This document shows, piece by piece, positions 11,110 to 21,737 of a stretch of DNA of 64,000 nucleotides. How positions within the stretch are numbered: the first letter of the stretch is position 1; every line of letters begins with the position of its first letter. The DNA is from Plasmopara viticola (Eukaryota > Oomycota > Peronosporomycetes > Peronosporales > Peronosporaceae). The stretch lies in assembly GCA_001695595.3 (NCBI GenBank), contig MBPM02000016.1, positions 744,001-808,000 on the forward strand. The letters are read 5' to 3'. A program made the translations under genes and the position numbers. A model generated the notes under the pieces. The model had not been told where the DNA came from, ran no database searches, and was given only the letters and a program-made list of their open reading frames with translations.

Positions 11110-11958
11110 CTAACGTCGGTCATTGGCTTTCTTGGGCACGCCAAAGTCTTGGGTCCAATACGTGGCGTACTCGTCGCAGTCATTGCTCACCACTTTGGCA
11201 AAACCGACATTCGTGACGTCTTCGTTTAACAAGTTGGCACGGTGACCCGGGGAATTCCACCACGAGGTCATGACAGAGTCGACAGACGTTTGACCAGCTG
11301 CTACATTCTCTGCCACGGTGGCATAGTCGTAGCCTTGATTTTTGACCCGGTCGCTGATGTGCGAGCCATTCGAGCCCGTGTGCGTCATGGTGCAGCGCTT
11401 GGCTTGATCCTTTGAGTGAAGGTACGCCGCGGCTACTAATCGCTTATTGATCGTAAGCGCACGGAGACCATGCTGCGTGCGGTACGCATTGATTCGGCTC
11501 AGCATCTCTCTTGTCTCGGTCGTGCTAAGGCCGCTGCTCGAACGAACTCGTGACTTTTTGGCCGGTTTGTGGGAAACAACTTGCGTCTTCTGGTTTGCAC
11601 GAACTCGAGTCTTTTTGGCCGGTGCGTGGGATGCCACTTGTGGATCCCGGCCACGAGACACTACATGGCCACATTTTGCGCCTTGCTTGACGATTTGGAG
11701 TAATTTGTTGCCTTTCTTTAGCCAGCACATGCCACCTCGTTTTGGTTTCCACGCCCAGTGTGTGCACTTTGCGTCTTTTGCGCAGACATTTGCGCACTTG
11801 GACGAGCTACCAAACGTGAAGCGATAATTGTTGCCGTTGTAGCTGCAGTCGTTGTCCCATACCATGCGATACCCGCTATGGGGCTGAAATTTGGTGGTGG
11901 TTGGCACGACAAGGATGGCACACGCAACAGCTAGCGCGAGGAGCTCAAGATGGCGCAT
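11110..11958 (-). CDS. Secreted PAN/apple plus CAP protein, tandem paralogue
   Basis: Start taken at ATG 11958, which opens a signal peptide (MRHLELLALAVACAILVVP). The in-frame ATG at 12000 lies upstream of a 16-bp initiator match at 11973-11988 and would not be transcribed from it. Next comes a PAN/apple-like domain (KCTHWAWKPKRGGMCWLKKG core, with about eight cysteines), then a short basic linker with two copies of a SHxPAKKxRVR motif. The C-terminal CAP domain carries HSKDQA, AENVAAGQ and WWNSPGHRANLL. The paralogue at 9373-10452 shares the domains but has an unrelated Ser/Thr-rich linker. It is probably secreted. The role is unknown, and an apoplastic effector or wall protein is inferred. 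Confidence 0.9.
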   Translation of the reverse strand: MRHLELLALAVACAILVVPTTTKFQPHSGYRMVWDNDCSYNGNNYRFTFGSSSKCANVCAKDAKCTHWAWKPKRGGMCWLKKGNKLLQIVKQGAKCGHVVSRGRDPQVASHAPAKKTRVRANQKTQVVSHKPAKKSRVRSSSGLSTTETREMLSRINAYRTQHGLRALTINKRLVAAAYLHSKDQAKRCTMTHTGSNGSHISDRVKNQGYDYATVAENVAAGQTSVDSVMTSWWNSPGHRANLLNEDVTNVGFAKVVSNDCDEYATYWTQDFGVPKKANDRR

Positions 11959-11972
11959 TTTCGACAATGTGC

Positions 11973-11988
11973 AAATTGTAAAGTGAGC
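11973..11988 (-). promoter_or_regulatory. Oomycete initiator (Inr)-like element of the PAN-CAP gene
   Basis: Minus-strand GCTCACTTTACAATTT matches the published oomycete 16-nt Inr consensus GCTCATTYBNCAWTTT at 15 of 16 positions. It ends 14 nt before the ATG at 11958. Position and match support that ATG as the true start. Confidence 0.65.
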
Positions 11989-12000
11989 ACATTTCATCAA

Positions 12001-13204
12001 CCCTACAATCGCAAAAAAAAATTATCTTAGAGGTTCAGCTCGCTCAGCATCGCAAAAACCGCATGGCCGGCTGGCACCCTTGGGCAGGTTTGCTTTGGCG
12101 ATCTTCGTCTCAATTTGCATACTCGTCATCCTCCTTTTTCATTACCCTCAAGTAGAGAATCTACTCATTACCGGAATGTGTCACTAAAGAAAGAAATGCT
12201 CAATTTACTATAGTACAATATAGCATGCTTACATTTAGCAGCAAATACAGCGATAGATTTAGCTTTATAATTCAAATTGGAGACACCTGCGAGCGTGCAT
12301 AATTGACGTGCCGCGATAATGAAGTAGGCTGAGTGAAAAGATGGAGGCGGCTTTCACGACAAGCGTAATTGCGGGTCACGTACTCCACGTATAAAAGCTT
12401 CCCATCCTGAAATAATCCAATTGCCGCGTTTTCGTGTGTGTAATAGACCTTGTATTCAGTTCATAAAGGGACACTGTACCGTAATTTATATAGCACGGCC
12501 CATCATCAGTTTGCCAAGGAGACATTTAAAAAACAGTTTTTCTTTCATGGTCGATGCATGCGCACATTTGTGCGATGCCAACATTTCCTTGTCGTCAGGA
12601 AGGCACATGGCACACGCTTGAGTCCACATTCAAAGGATGCCGAGTAGTTATCCATCGCAGGCCCTCTGCTTGCTTTCGGAAGAGCGAAATTGCAACTGAT
12701 TTACACTACTCTGCGAACAGAGCACTCTTAAGTCCAAATCAACGATTTAATCAAGAGTCAAACTCACCGTTGATTGTTGTCAACTTTCATTACTATATGC
12801 ATGCCTTTTGTATATTATTGGCGACAGAATTGGCGCCTGTGGGAAGAAATGAGAGAGCACACTGTCGTCAATTAGATTACAAGTTTACGAGCATTGGTAA
12901 AAACATGTTTGTATCAACGGGAAGATATAGGTTAATTTACTTTGAAAGAAGTGAAACATTGCTGTCGGATTTAAGCACCGACTTTTGTTTGGAAATTCAT
13001 TACGGCTCTTGCATCTTGTTTCGTTCGGCTGCTTCGTGGTATTCAATCATACAAAGAACGCAATGAGATAACTTCTTTTTTGCATTTTTTTGTAAGTCGG
13101 AAGCAAATAGGACAGTTAAATTACAAGCAATAATTGCTGGAATTTATATCCTTTTTAACGGCACTCAGTGTCTCGAAATGATAGCAGCTCGACTGCGACG
13201 CCGC
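12001..13204. other. Intergenic region without a supported gene
   Basis: About 1.2 kb. It holds a 170-codon open frame on the plus strand (12554-13066) with no recognisable domain and an erratic composition. I do not call it a gene. The left end is the upstream region of the PAN-CAP gene. Confidence 0.5.
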
Positions 13205-14674
13205 TCATAGGTTGCCACGGATGCGTTCCGAGACGTTGCCAATGCTGTGATGGGCGGCAGACCAAGCGCAGTGGAAAAGCCCTTCACGGTCAGTGCGCTC
13301 GTACGTGTGGCCTCCAAAAAAGTCACGCTGGGCCTGCGTCAAGTTTGCAGGGAGGCGTTCACGACGGAACGAGTCGTAGTAATTAAGCGAGCTCGCAAAC
13401 GAAGGAGTGGGGATGCCACTCGCCACGGCAAGCGACACGACGCGACGCCATGAGTATTGGCGAGCCTGGAGTTCAGCTGCAAAGTCTGGGTCGACAAGGA
13501 GCGAGATCAGCGCAGCATCCTTCGAGTAGGCAGACTTGATACGGTCTAAAAACTTGGCACGAATAATGCAGCCACCCTTCCAAATACGAGCACACTCGCC
13601 AAGATCAACGTTCCAGCCCAACTGCGAACCCGCTTCACGAATGAGGTTCAAGCCCTGAGCGTAAGAGCAAATCTTGGAAGCGTACAGCGCTTGACGGACG
13701 TCGTCAATGAGCTGCTGCTTGTCGACAGCAGGAATCTCCGAAGGGCCGGCCAAGATTTTGGAAGCAAAGACACGCTCGTCCTTGCGCGCACTCAAGTAGC
13801 GAGCATCCAGAGACGCCGTGATGGTGGGGGCAGCAATCGAGCGCTCAGCGGCTTCCTGCACGGTCCAGCGCCCCGTGCCCTTCATGCCCGTCTTGTCGAG
13901 GATCTTGTCGAGAACGTAGCCTTCGTTCGTCAGATCGTCCTTCTTGGCAAAGATTTGCGCCGTGATTTCAATGAGAAACGACTCGAGTTCGCTCTTGTTC
14001 CACTCGTCAAAGACATTTGCGAGCTCGTCGTTCGTGAGGCCACCAGCGATCTTGAGAATGTCATAGGCTTCAGCAATGAGCTGCATGTCACCGTACTCGA
14101 TGCCATTGTGCACCATCTTGACGTAGTTTCCAGATCCAATGGGACCCAAATACGTCGTGCAAGCCCCGTCGTCGACCTGGGCAGCGCACTTGGTGATGAT
14201 TGGCTCCAGCGCGTCAAACGCTGCCTTGGGGCCCCCTGGCATGAGCGAAGGACCGTTGCGCGCACCTTCTTCCCCTCCAGACACACCCATCCCGACAAAG
14301 TGGATGCCCTTGGGCTCCAGTTCGCTCGCACGACGCACGCTGTTAGGAAACCATTCGTTGCCCCCGTCAACGATAATGTCACCAGGGACCATAAACTCCG
14401 AGAGCGCGGCAATTGTCAAATCCACAGGCTTGCCGGCCACGACAAGGATAATGACCTTGCGAGGACGTGCGAGCGAGTCTACAAACTCTTTCAAGTCCTT
14501 GTAGCCCACCAAGGGCAGGTTACCCTCCTCCTTGGCGCGTTGCACGGTAGCATCCACCTTGTCGGGAGAGCGGTTGCACACCGACACTTTAAAGCCGTGT
14601 GACGCCATGTTGAGAGCAAAGTTTTGGCCCATGACGGCCAGACCGTAGAGTCCAATGTCCGAGAGATCAGCCAT
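13205..14674 (-). CDS. PGD: 6-phosphogluconate dehydrogenase, decarboxylating
   Basis: Complete single-exon gene, 489 residues, the normal length for the long-chain enzyme. It catalyses NADP-dependent oxidative decarboxylation of 6-phosphogluconate to ribulose 5-phosphate in the pentose phosphate pathway (cytosol). The N-terminal dinucleotide fold GLYGLAVMGQNFALNM is followed by NRSPDKVD, where R binds the NADP phosphate. The substrate loop MGVSGGEEGARNGPSLMPGG is present, and the catalytic helix GSGNYVKMVHNGIEYGDMQ holds Lys186 and Asn190. The C-terminal GGHTYERTD tail is typical. No peroxisomal signal is seen. An initiator-like element lies 48 nt upstream. Confidence 0.97.
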   Translation of the reverse strand: MADLSDIGLYGLAVMGQNFALNMASHGFKVSVCNRSPDKVDATVQRAKEEGNLPLVGYKDLKEFVDSLARPRKVIILVVAGKPVDLTIAALSEFMVPGDIIVDGGNEWFPNSVRRASELEPKGIHFVGMGVSGGEEGARNGPSLMPGGPKAAFDALEPIITKCAAQVDDGACTTYLGPIGSGNYVKMVHNGIEYGDMQLIAEAYDILKIAGGLTNDELANVFDEWNKSELESFLIEITAQIFAKKDDLTNEGYVLDKILDKTGMKGTGRWTVQEAAERSIAAPTITASLDARYLSARKDERVFASKILAGPSEIPAVDKQQLIDDVRQALYASKICSYAQGLNLIREAGSQLGWNVDLGECARIWKGGCIIRAKFLDRIKSAYSKDAALISLLVDPDFAAELQARQYSWRRVVSLAVASGIPTPSFASSLNYYDSFRRERLPANLTQAQRDFFGGHTYERTDREGLFHCAWSAAHHSIGNVSERIRGNL

Positions 14675-14721
14675 GGTAGGTTAATGAAGATGGAGTCGTT
14701 AAGGAGAGCTTGAGTGTATCG

Positions 14722-14737
14722 CAAATCGCGGAATGAC
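14722..14737 (-). promoter_or_regulatory. Oomycete initiator-like element upstream of PGD
   Basis: Minus-strand GGTCATTCCGCGATTT matches the oomycete Inr consensus at 14 of 16 positions, 47 nt upstream of the 6-phosphogluconate dehydrogenase ATG. The distance is normal for oomycete 5' leaders. Confidence 0.5.
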
Positions 14738-15196
14738 CACGTAAGGGGGGATTTGACAAAGTGTGTTTTTTAATCTACTGATATAACAAAGTCACTTGCT
14801 CATCGATGTAGACTTTTTGTACCGTTGGCTACTGATTTAGTAGTGGCCGTGTGTTGCATGATAATGGGTTGCCTTGTGTCTCATGTAGAAAGTATCGGAA
14901 CATCATTGGTCGATGACTGATGAATGCAATAATTGGGTACCCCAAATTTTACGTAACACGATGCAAATGGAGAGTGATGGTTTTTCCAATCTAACCGCAA
15001 GCTTTGACAAACGCCAAGACCCATTATTGCATGTATGGCAAGGAATTTATTTCTTTTCATAGAAGCTTTGACGACGAGTTACGCCTACAATAAAGGAGGA
15101 ATCGGATCTCTGAGACTTTTTACTGACAATGTACGCTGCCTAAAAGGCCGCTCCAAACCACTTCCGTTTGAAACGAAACATGTAATTATATACTTG

Positions 15197-15237
15197 AAAT
15201 GAGTTAACACCGCCTCGGAGGTGTCTCCGACTCATTT
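15197..15237. repeat. Imperfect nested hairpin
   Basis: The outer arms AAATGAGT (15197-15204) and ACTCATTT (15230-15237) are exact reverse complements. Inside them ACACC and GGTGT pair again. It could be an LTR or terminator-like fold, or simply chance. Confidence 0.3.
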
Positions 15238-18200
15238 TTAGCCGAGTTTTATGTAGCTTCAAGTTATTCGAGGTTCAGTAATATCACCTCCAACTGGTGA
15301 TTTAGGCTACCAGAATTTGCACGCGAGGACTAAGCTGTCTTTGGCGTGGGATGCTGCTAGTTTTTTGGCACTGGGTCTCGTGCCCCTCATAAAATTTTGA
15401 GTCTTATTTGGCCATGGGGCCGTCCAGCCCACCCAACTGCTACACACACTTGAGTGCGAATCGGTAGGGCGGTCACCCTTCTAGATTTTGTTGCTCGTCT
15501 ACTTTAGCGTCCTATCTTCGACTGCCTTGATTCGAATCTTAAGTTATTGAATCAGGTATCCTCCGGTTTCGTGTTGAGCGACCAACGAGAGTCGGTATCT
15601 TCATCTGGATCGCATCTGCCGTAATAAATGTCACTGTGGGCTAGGTCTATTTGCCAACTACGATTTATTCAGTGCTTGTTTACGTTTCGTAAGCTATGTT
15701 ACTAACTCTTGGTGGTGCTTCGCCACCCATCTGTACCCACTGTACCTTGTGAACCTACATACCCCGCTTGCGGAACGTTGCTACCGGCTTTATCTTATTC
15801 ACCTGTATATCGATGCTACCTGCTGTCTTAAGCGTTTTGGGGAGCCGGTGCTTCTAGTAAAGCTTGGTACCCGCTCAAGAGGGTTTCACATACCAAATCT
15901 TAAATCCTTTCCCCATCCAGCCTTTTTTGAGAAGAGCTGTGGGTTGAATATGACTCACCAGAGCTTCGTTGCGCGGAATTAGGTGGCTGATGATACATGT
16001 TAATGCGCCAATCGATACAAGACTCGTGCAATATTAGTCACGAGAGTACCAGGATCAAATCATACGTGTCCGTGTCGTAGACAAGAAATGACTTTATGTT
16101 AGCGAAATTTCCCATTAACGTACAGATCTATATAGCATTACGCGCGTCCTGAACTGATGCCATAGCTAATCCCCCCACGGGGCGTTTCACACCTCGTTTT
16201 TTCCTGGCTTTATGAGCGCAGCATCTGCCAGCGACCCTATAGTTGGCAATGGTCCATTTTGTCACATTCATTTGCGTCCGACACTGAATATGTGTCTTAT
16301 GTTTCCAGAGTCATAACAGCGGATGCTGCTTTGTAGCAGTAAGGTTCAATATTACCGGCTTCAATTAAGCAAGTTCTTGGTCATCAATACTTTAGGTCCT
16401 ATAGGGTGAGGAGCTGGTATTCCGAAAAGTTCTATCTGTGTTTCTATTGTAAAAATAGATCTGAAGTGACTTCTTCATAGTTGCAGCACGAGCGCGAGGT
16501 GGGCCAATCTCAGGACCGTCTATGAACGCAGCCACTTTGAGTTGTTCGAGGAACGACGCGTCAGCGATAAAGGCCGTCAACTTTCTCAGCTTATAAACAA
16601 ATGCATCAAGTTTATAAGAAAGCGCGAGAATTGGCAAAATTTGACGTTTATCGGAAGAACCTTCTCTCGACGCGTCTTCATATGCACACAGGATATAAAT
16701 ACTCCGAGATTTTTGCTATGCCTAGCGCTTAGCCCGGTCTTGCATAAGAACGTCACGCTCACTTGACCTTCTGTGATCAAGGTCGCAAAGCGCCTTTGTA
16801 AAGAGAATCTTTATGTAAATATCTATACCTTCCCATTCATTCAGAAGTTAAATCTCAAGCTTTGTCGGCTTTGATCAAATTGGCATCAGGCTGCGCTCGA
16901 GCATAGACATTGCTTGTAGAACTTAAATCTCTAGCTGCTTAACAGCAGAGTGGAGCGCAATCAAAGCAGCTCATATAGGCCAAAGAGTGGTCCGATCCCG
17001 ATAGATGAGAGATGGCTGCTCCATCAATTTTAAACCCTGGTGCATCGACATCGTTCTGAGAAAGCCTGGTGTCCACCGGCCGACGCCTTGCCAGAATTGT
17101 AAATGAAAGCTTTGAAGTATTTAATTGAGATCGAAATTAAGCTTACTCTTGAGATAGATTGCCACCTTTTTGAAGATGCATTCTTTATACAATCTTTGAG
17201 CAAGAGGATGTTCTCGGTATATTCTTTCACAAACGGGACAATTTCGATCGAAAAACCATGAGCTATCTCAATTGTTCCGAGAAGGCTTTCTCACGACCGT
17301 GCGTATTGAAGTGCGGTGACACAGCCGCTAGCATCGGCAGCACCACGAACGACGCCAACCGGCTTGGTACTGTCCGGCGATGTCATAACATGTGCCAGCT
17401 GAGAAAAATCTTGATAGTATCTATGATCTATGAACATGAAACTTTATAATGGATGACAATGACCATAGTCTTCCCAGAATTTGTCACAAAGCTGAGGCCT
17501 TTGAGCAGTCGTCCAAGCCATGAGCCTACTGCGGGAGCAAGCGACTACCCGACGCAGTCAAAGACCTTACACTGAGGCGTACAGCAATTGATTATTGAAG
17601 GAAACTGGGGCTTTAAATCGGCCCAAACAACCGCAGCGGACCGGAGAGGATCGACCGCGAGAGAAAGTTCAAGCACGTACACATGATCGCGCAGGAAATG
17701 CAGCTCAGTTCGAAGAGACGAAAGGCCGTGGCCGCTTCGGCCCTCTTTGGCCCCTCTAGGCTGCCGAAATTTGCGGCACTTCCGTGTCTGATGCGCAATA
17801 AGGTACAGACTCTCTCATTGTCACCTGGAATTGCTTACAGGTGGCATGGCTAATTCATCCAACAGAATCGTAAAATACGCTACACCGGCTTCGGCACGAC
17901 TGTCTTGATGTGAGATTAGTATCAACGGGGTTTAATATAGAATTCGCGGACTTTTCGCCACGCTTTGAAGTATGGCAGAGGTGACACTTCCATTGCGATT
18001 GAACTTACGTTTCCTGTGCCTGGTTTGGCATTATGCTAAAGCCGAGACTATCAGTTGTCTCCAACTTACCAAGTAAGCAAGCTGTATTTTAAGCTTGAGG
18101 GCCCAAAGTGCATTGTCCAAGAAGCCAAGTTTTGAGCTGCAAGACCCTGGAGTATTTCTTTAAAATCTAAAAGCGGACTTTGAGGCGATCACACTGCTGA

Positions 18201-19403
18201 GAAGCACCTAGAAGTGGTATATGCCACTGTTGTCTCAAGGCTTCTTACGTCATCAAGTGCAATATTCAAGAAATACGATGCTAAAGCGCGTGCAAAGTCG
18301 TAAAGTTGCGCTAGAATAATTGCTCCTTGTGAGCCAAGTGCCGCTCATATAAGCCACGCGAGAAGGAATCTCCTGAGGGTCTTTGAAGCGCGAAAAGTAT
18401 ATGAGGGTACTGCTTGGCGCCATGACTGAGTGCTTCACATTTAAAAGATCATCCTTTTTCTTGGTGGACTCATTGTCCAGAGAGTGAGTAGACCTCTCAC
18501 GGAACAGCGTATTGTCAGTGCCTTGCAAGAGACATGTCAAACACACCCTCTCCCATTAAGGAAGTGGTGTCGACGACTCACCCACCCGAGAAATCTCACA
18601 GTCGTATTTGGCTTCAACTCCTATCTACTGTTCTCCTATATTGGTCAGCCCCTGAGACTAATAAATTTTTGGTGTTTCTGTGTGTAAGGTCTTTTGCCTG
18701 GCCTTCAAGTCGGGTGTCCAGTATGTTACCTGGGCGTACACCTGAATATTAAGTTATGATGTTTCGACAGTGTTGAGGCTTCTCTGTTGCCATACCAAAT
18801 GCAGAGCTAAACGGGTGTTTGTCAGTTCTATCACCTGAAGGTGGAAGTGTCTGTTGTACACCGAATGATATGAGAGGTAGGCGCACATTTCTCGCTGCAG
18901 TAGTTTGGGAGGCGTTTCCATAATTTTTTTACTCAAAGTTTTTTTGACGGGTGAAGCAAAAAATCTCACCGCTTAAGTGACTAATCCAGTCTTCGCAAGC
19001 ACATCCCTTGTTATCAATGCAGCCCATGTAGTAGGCTCACCCTGAACGCAACAGCTTGCTTTGGTGCTGGAGCACGCGTAAAAGCCAAAAAGAACTCTTG
19101 TGGTCTGAATTTGTCGTCGCAAGACGGCCTAATTAAACTGCGAATCGCATGCTGCATCGGGTTCCGGATGGCAATGCTCTAGGAATTTGTGTTGAAGCCG
19201 GTCAAATTGTCCCACGAGTTTTCAAAGCAGAATAATCGCGCTGATACACGGCGACCATGAACGATCCACTGTTTTACATTGCGTGTCTTGTGAACGTGCT
19301 GCCGGCCTTGGCCATACAGCGCTGGGTGAGGCCGATACCACTTAAGCACAATGTCCTATTCATGAGGAGCCATAAATTCCAAACAACCAGTTGCTTGCAC
19401 TTA

Positions 19404-19676
19404 CTACGAGTCGGCCCTGGCGCTTACGCCGCGAAATTGTCTGAGCTTCATCTGAAAAAGACCTAAATCATTCTGGTAATTTACTATATGGTACTCACAC
19501 TGACCGACCGCCGCGCGGCTTGACACGAAGTTTTCAAAGTACGCCGAAAAATCATTTTCAGTCCTAATAAACACCACCTTTGGCTGGCATTGAGCGCTCA
19601 ACCTTTTAAGTATTAGTCCCTTAGCCTTATGATCAGTAAAATGGTGATTATGGACACCATTCGCCGCCTCTTGCAT
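19404..19676 (-). mobile_element. Possible copia-type integrase remnant
   Basis: A 90-codon minus-strand frame contains VVFIRTENDFSAYFENFVSS and a downstream Y-rich stretch. The spacing recalls the copia integrase core (RTDNG-EF, F-x-F-C-xxRGI, YTPQQNG), but the key DNG and PQQNG residues are changed. If real, it is badly decayed. No matching gag or RT was read nearby. Confidence 0.3.
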
Positions 19677-21737
19677 TTTTTACTTGCACGACAGCAAGCT
19701 CAAGAGCTGAACAAAGGCTTTGAAAAGGTGCTGAGTACATCGCACGACTCATACGAAGCTCGTACCTTTTACGTTTGTAAAATTCTTTGACCGCCTTACA
19801 TAATGCGTTGGGTCTGATGACGTCGTCTCTAACGAATGTGGATCGTAAAAGGTCTAATAAAACAATGGTCAGTCTTATTTCTACTACCCAAACTATTTTC
19901 TTCTTGTAATCTTAGTATATATTTTTTCTTACAAAGTCAATTAAAATTTTCTTGTGTTTGCCAGAACATTCTCTTTGATTATTTTAGCTGTAATAGCGCT
20001 AGCACTTCTGACGAAATTCAACCGACTTCTCGCAAAGTACGATAGCTGGACATGAAAAAGAAAAGGATTCCGACTCAGATTCCAAGAACTCTATTGCGTC
20101 TGAGAAGAAATGATACCCTTAGCCATTGACATTTTGCTGGTTTAAGTATGGGGCACCTCAGCGCACTTACTGTGCACTGCGTCTTAAAGCACACGACTGA
20201 TCCTCTCCACCTTTTCGTCCATTTGAGATCTATCTGTTACTGATATCAGCATTACCTAGAGCAATCCCCAAAACGCAACGGTAATCGTGGGTCTCTATTT
20301 GACAGAACCGTTTCTGGAAGGCCATAATCTCAAATTACTTTTCCAAAACCAGCTTTGCTGTTTACTCGCCAAACAACTCGGCAACATCAAGTGCCAAATG
20401 CACTTTGACTCAAGATGCACAAGAATTTAAGTGTGCCCATGCTGCTGCCAGCATTTGGCATAACAAAAAACAGTCATTTCTATGGTATTGGCAAGATCTG
20501 TAAAGGAACCGACGTGTGAGTCGCGTAGCCCTTTGGTAGGTCTTAGCGGTCTCTATATGCTCGATTACCCACTATGTAATGAAGACTGAAAAAAAAACTT
20601 CTTCTGACGACAACTCACGCCTACAGTAGTATATTGTACTGCCCGTTTTAGTCTGTCGACTCGGGTAAGATATTCTGCTCATATATAGTAATATATCAAC
20701 GCCACTCGCCAATTCTAACTTTAGAGGAACTTTTCAATACTATAAAGCTTCATTCAGAGCTGAATGAATTTGGTAAAGCTGCAGAGGAACGTCCCGTTTA
20801 ATATGACGATTTGAAGATAATGTACCTAATTGAATTAAATGAAGAGGTAATGTCCTAATTGCATTTACATTGCAGTTCTAGAATATTCTATTCCTTCCAA
20901 TTCGTCCGTTAATCATTAGCCAATCACCTCTTTACTGTCGACGAATGGTGCAGAGGCTTCCATGGATGGAGCCGAACATTCGACCCCAACGTCAGAACAC
21001 GATTTAGAATTGCGAAGTCAAGTGGGTCCATACCCTAGCGGTGTGGACGGCTTGGGGAAATTCCCCGGACACTAGAGCAGAGAGTGCTGGCGTTTAAACG
21101 CAGACTCCCTCGGCGATGAAGCTTCGCGAAGATGGCTTGCTTTTGTGGGCCGGAGCTCTCGGCGGACTTGCGAGGACTGATGGTCATACTAAAAGTTATG
21201 CAATTGGCTCAGCGGCATATGGCGGACGCCGTGCCGTCGCTGCTTGGAGCTAACCCGACGGGGATTACTCATGTTGTGTTCTCCACGACACCCAACGTTA
21301 TAAAGAAATTGTCACGAGGCTTTATGGCCATTCTGAGCGCATTGATGAAAAAACGCATCCCTTAAACATTCGCAGTGTTTTGCCGATAGCGGTCGGGTTG
21401 CCACCTGATTCGCTGGGTGAGGCCAAAATTTTCCTTGGATGTCTGAGCGCTTCTAATTTATATTTCTTTTGAGTATTGGTGTCGAGTACAAGGATTAAAT
21501 TTTGACATGCGCGTCGTTTGAATGATGAACTGTAGTGGTCTTCGTAATGAAACGACAATCTAGTTAATCCATTATTCATGAGTACTCTGTCAATGATTGA
21601 CTAAACTACATGTACGACAGAGAAACAACCCAACGTGTCACACGATAGTCTCTTGTCTTGTCAAGTGTCATGTGCCGTCTATAAGACGTTAAAGTAGATA
21701 GTTCTCTTGGTGTTGTGTTCATACCATTAGTGTAGGA

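Larger units (their letters stand above)
14738..21737. other. 7-kb gene desert
   Basis: No supported host gene. Two weak observations are recorded separately: an imperfect hairpin at 15197-15237 and a possible copia-type integrase remnant at about 19404-19676 (minus). The rest is short unmatched open frames. The region 20940-21360 is somewhat GC-richer and may be decayed retrotransposon sequence, but no domain is readable. Confidence 0.5.

Noticed and set aside
12554..13066. 170-codon plus-strand open frame
   Set aside because: No recognisable domain, signal peptide or splice context, and irregular composition; treated as chance or relic.
13691..14602. 303-codon plus-strand open frame
   Set aside because: Antisense shadow of 6-phosphogluconate dehydrogenase, produced by biased codon use.
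16392..16637. Possible copia reverse transcriptase (VYKLRK stretch)
   Set aside because: Only a few residues resemble the LYGLKQ region and the key residues are missing.
17612..17851. 78-codon open stretch on the plus strand, richer in GC
   Set aside because: No domain or start context recognised; open length is within chance for the local composition.
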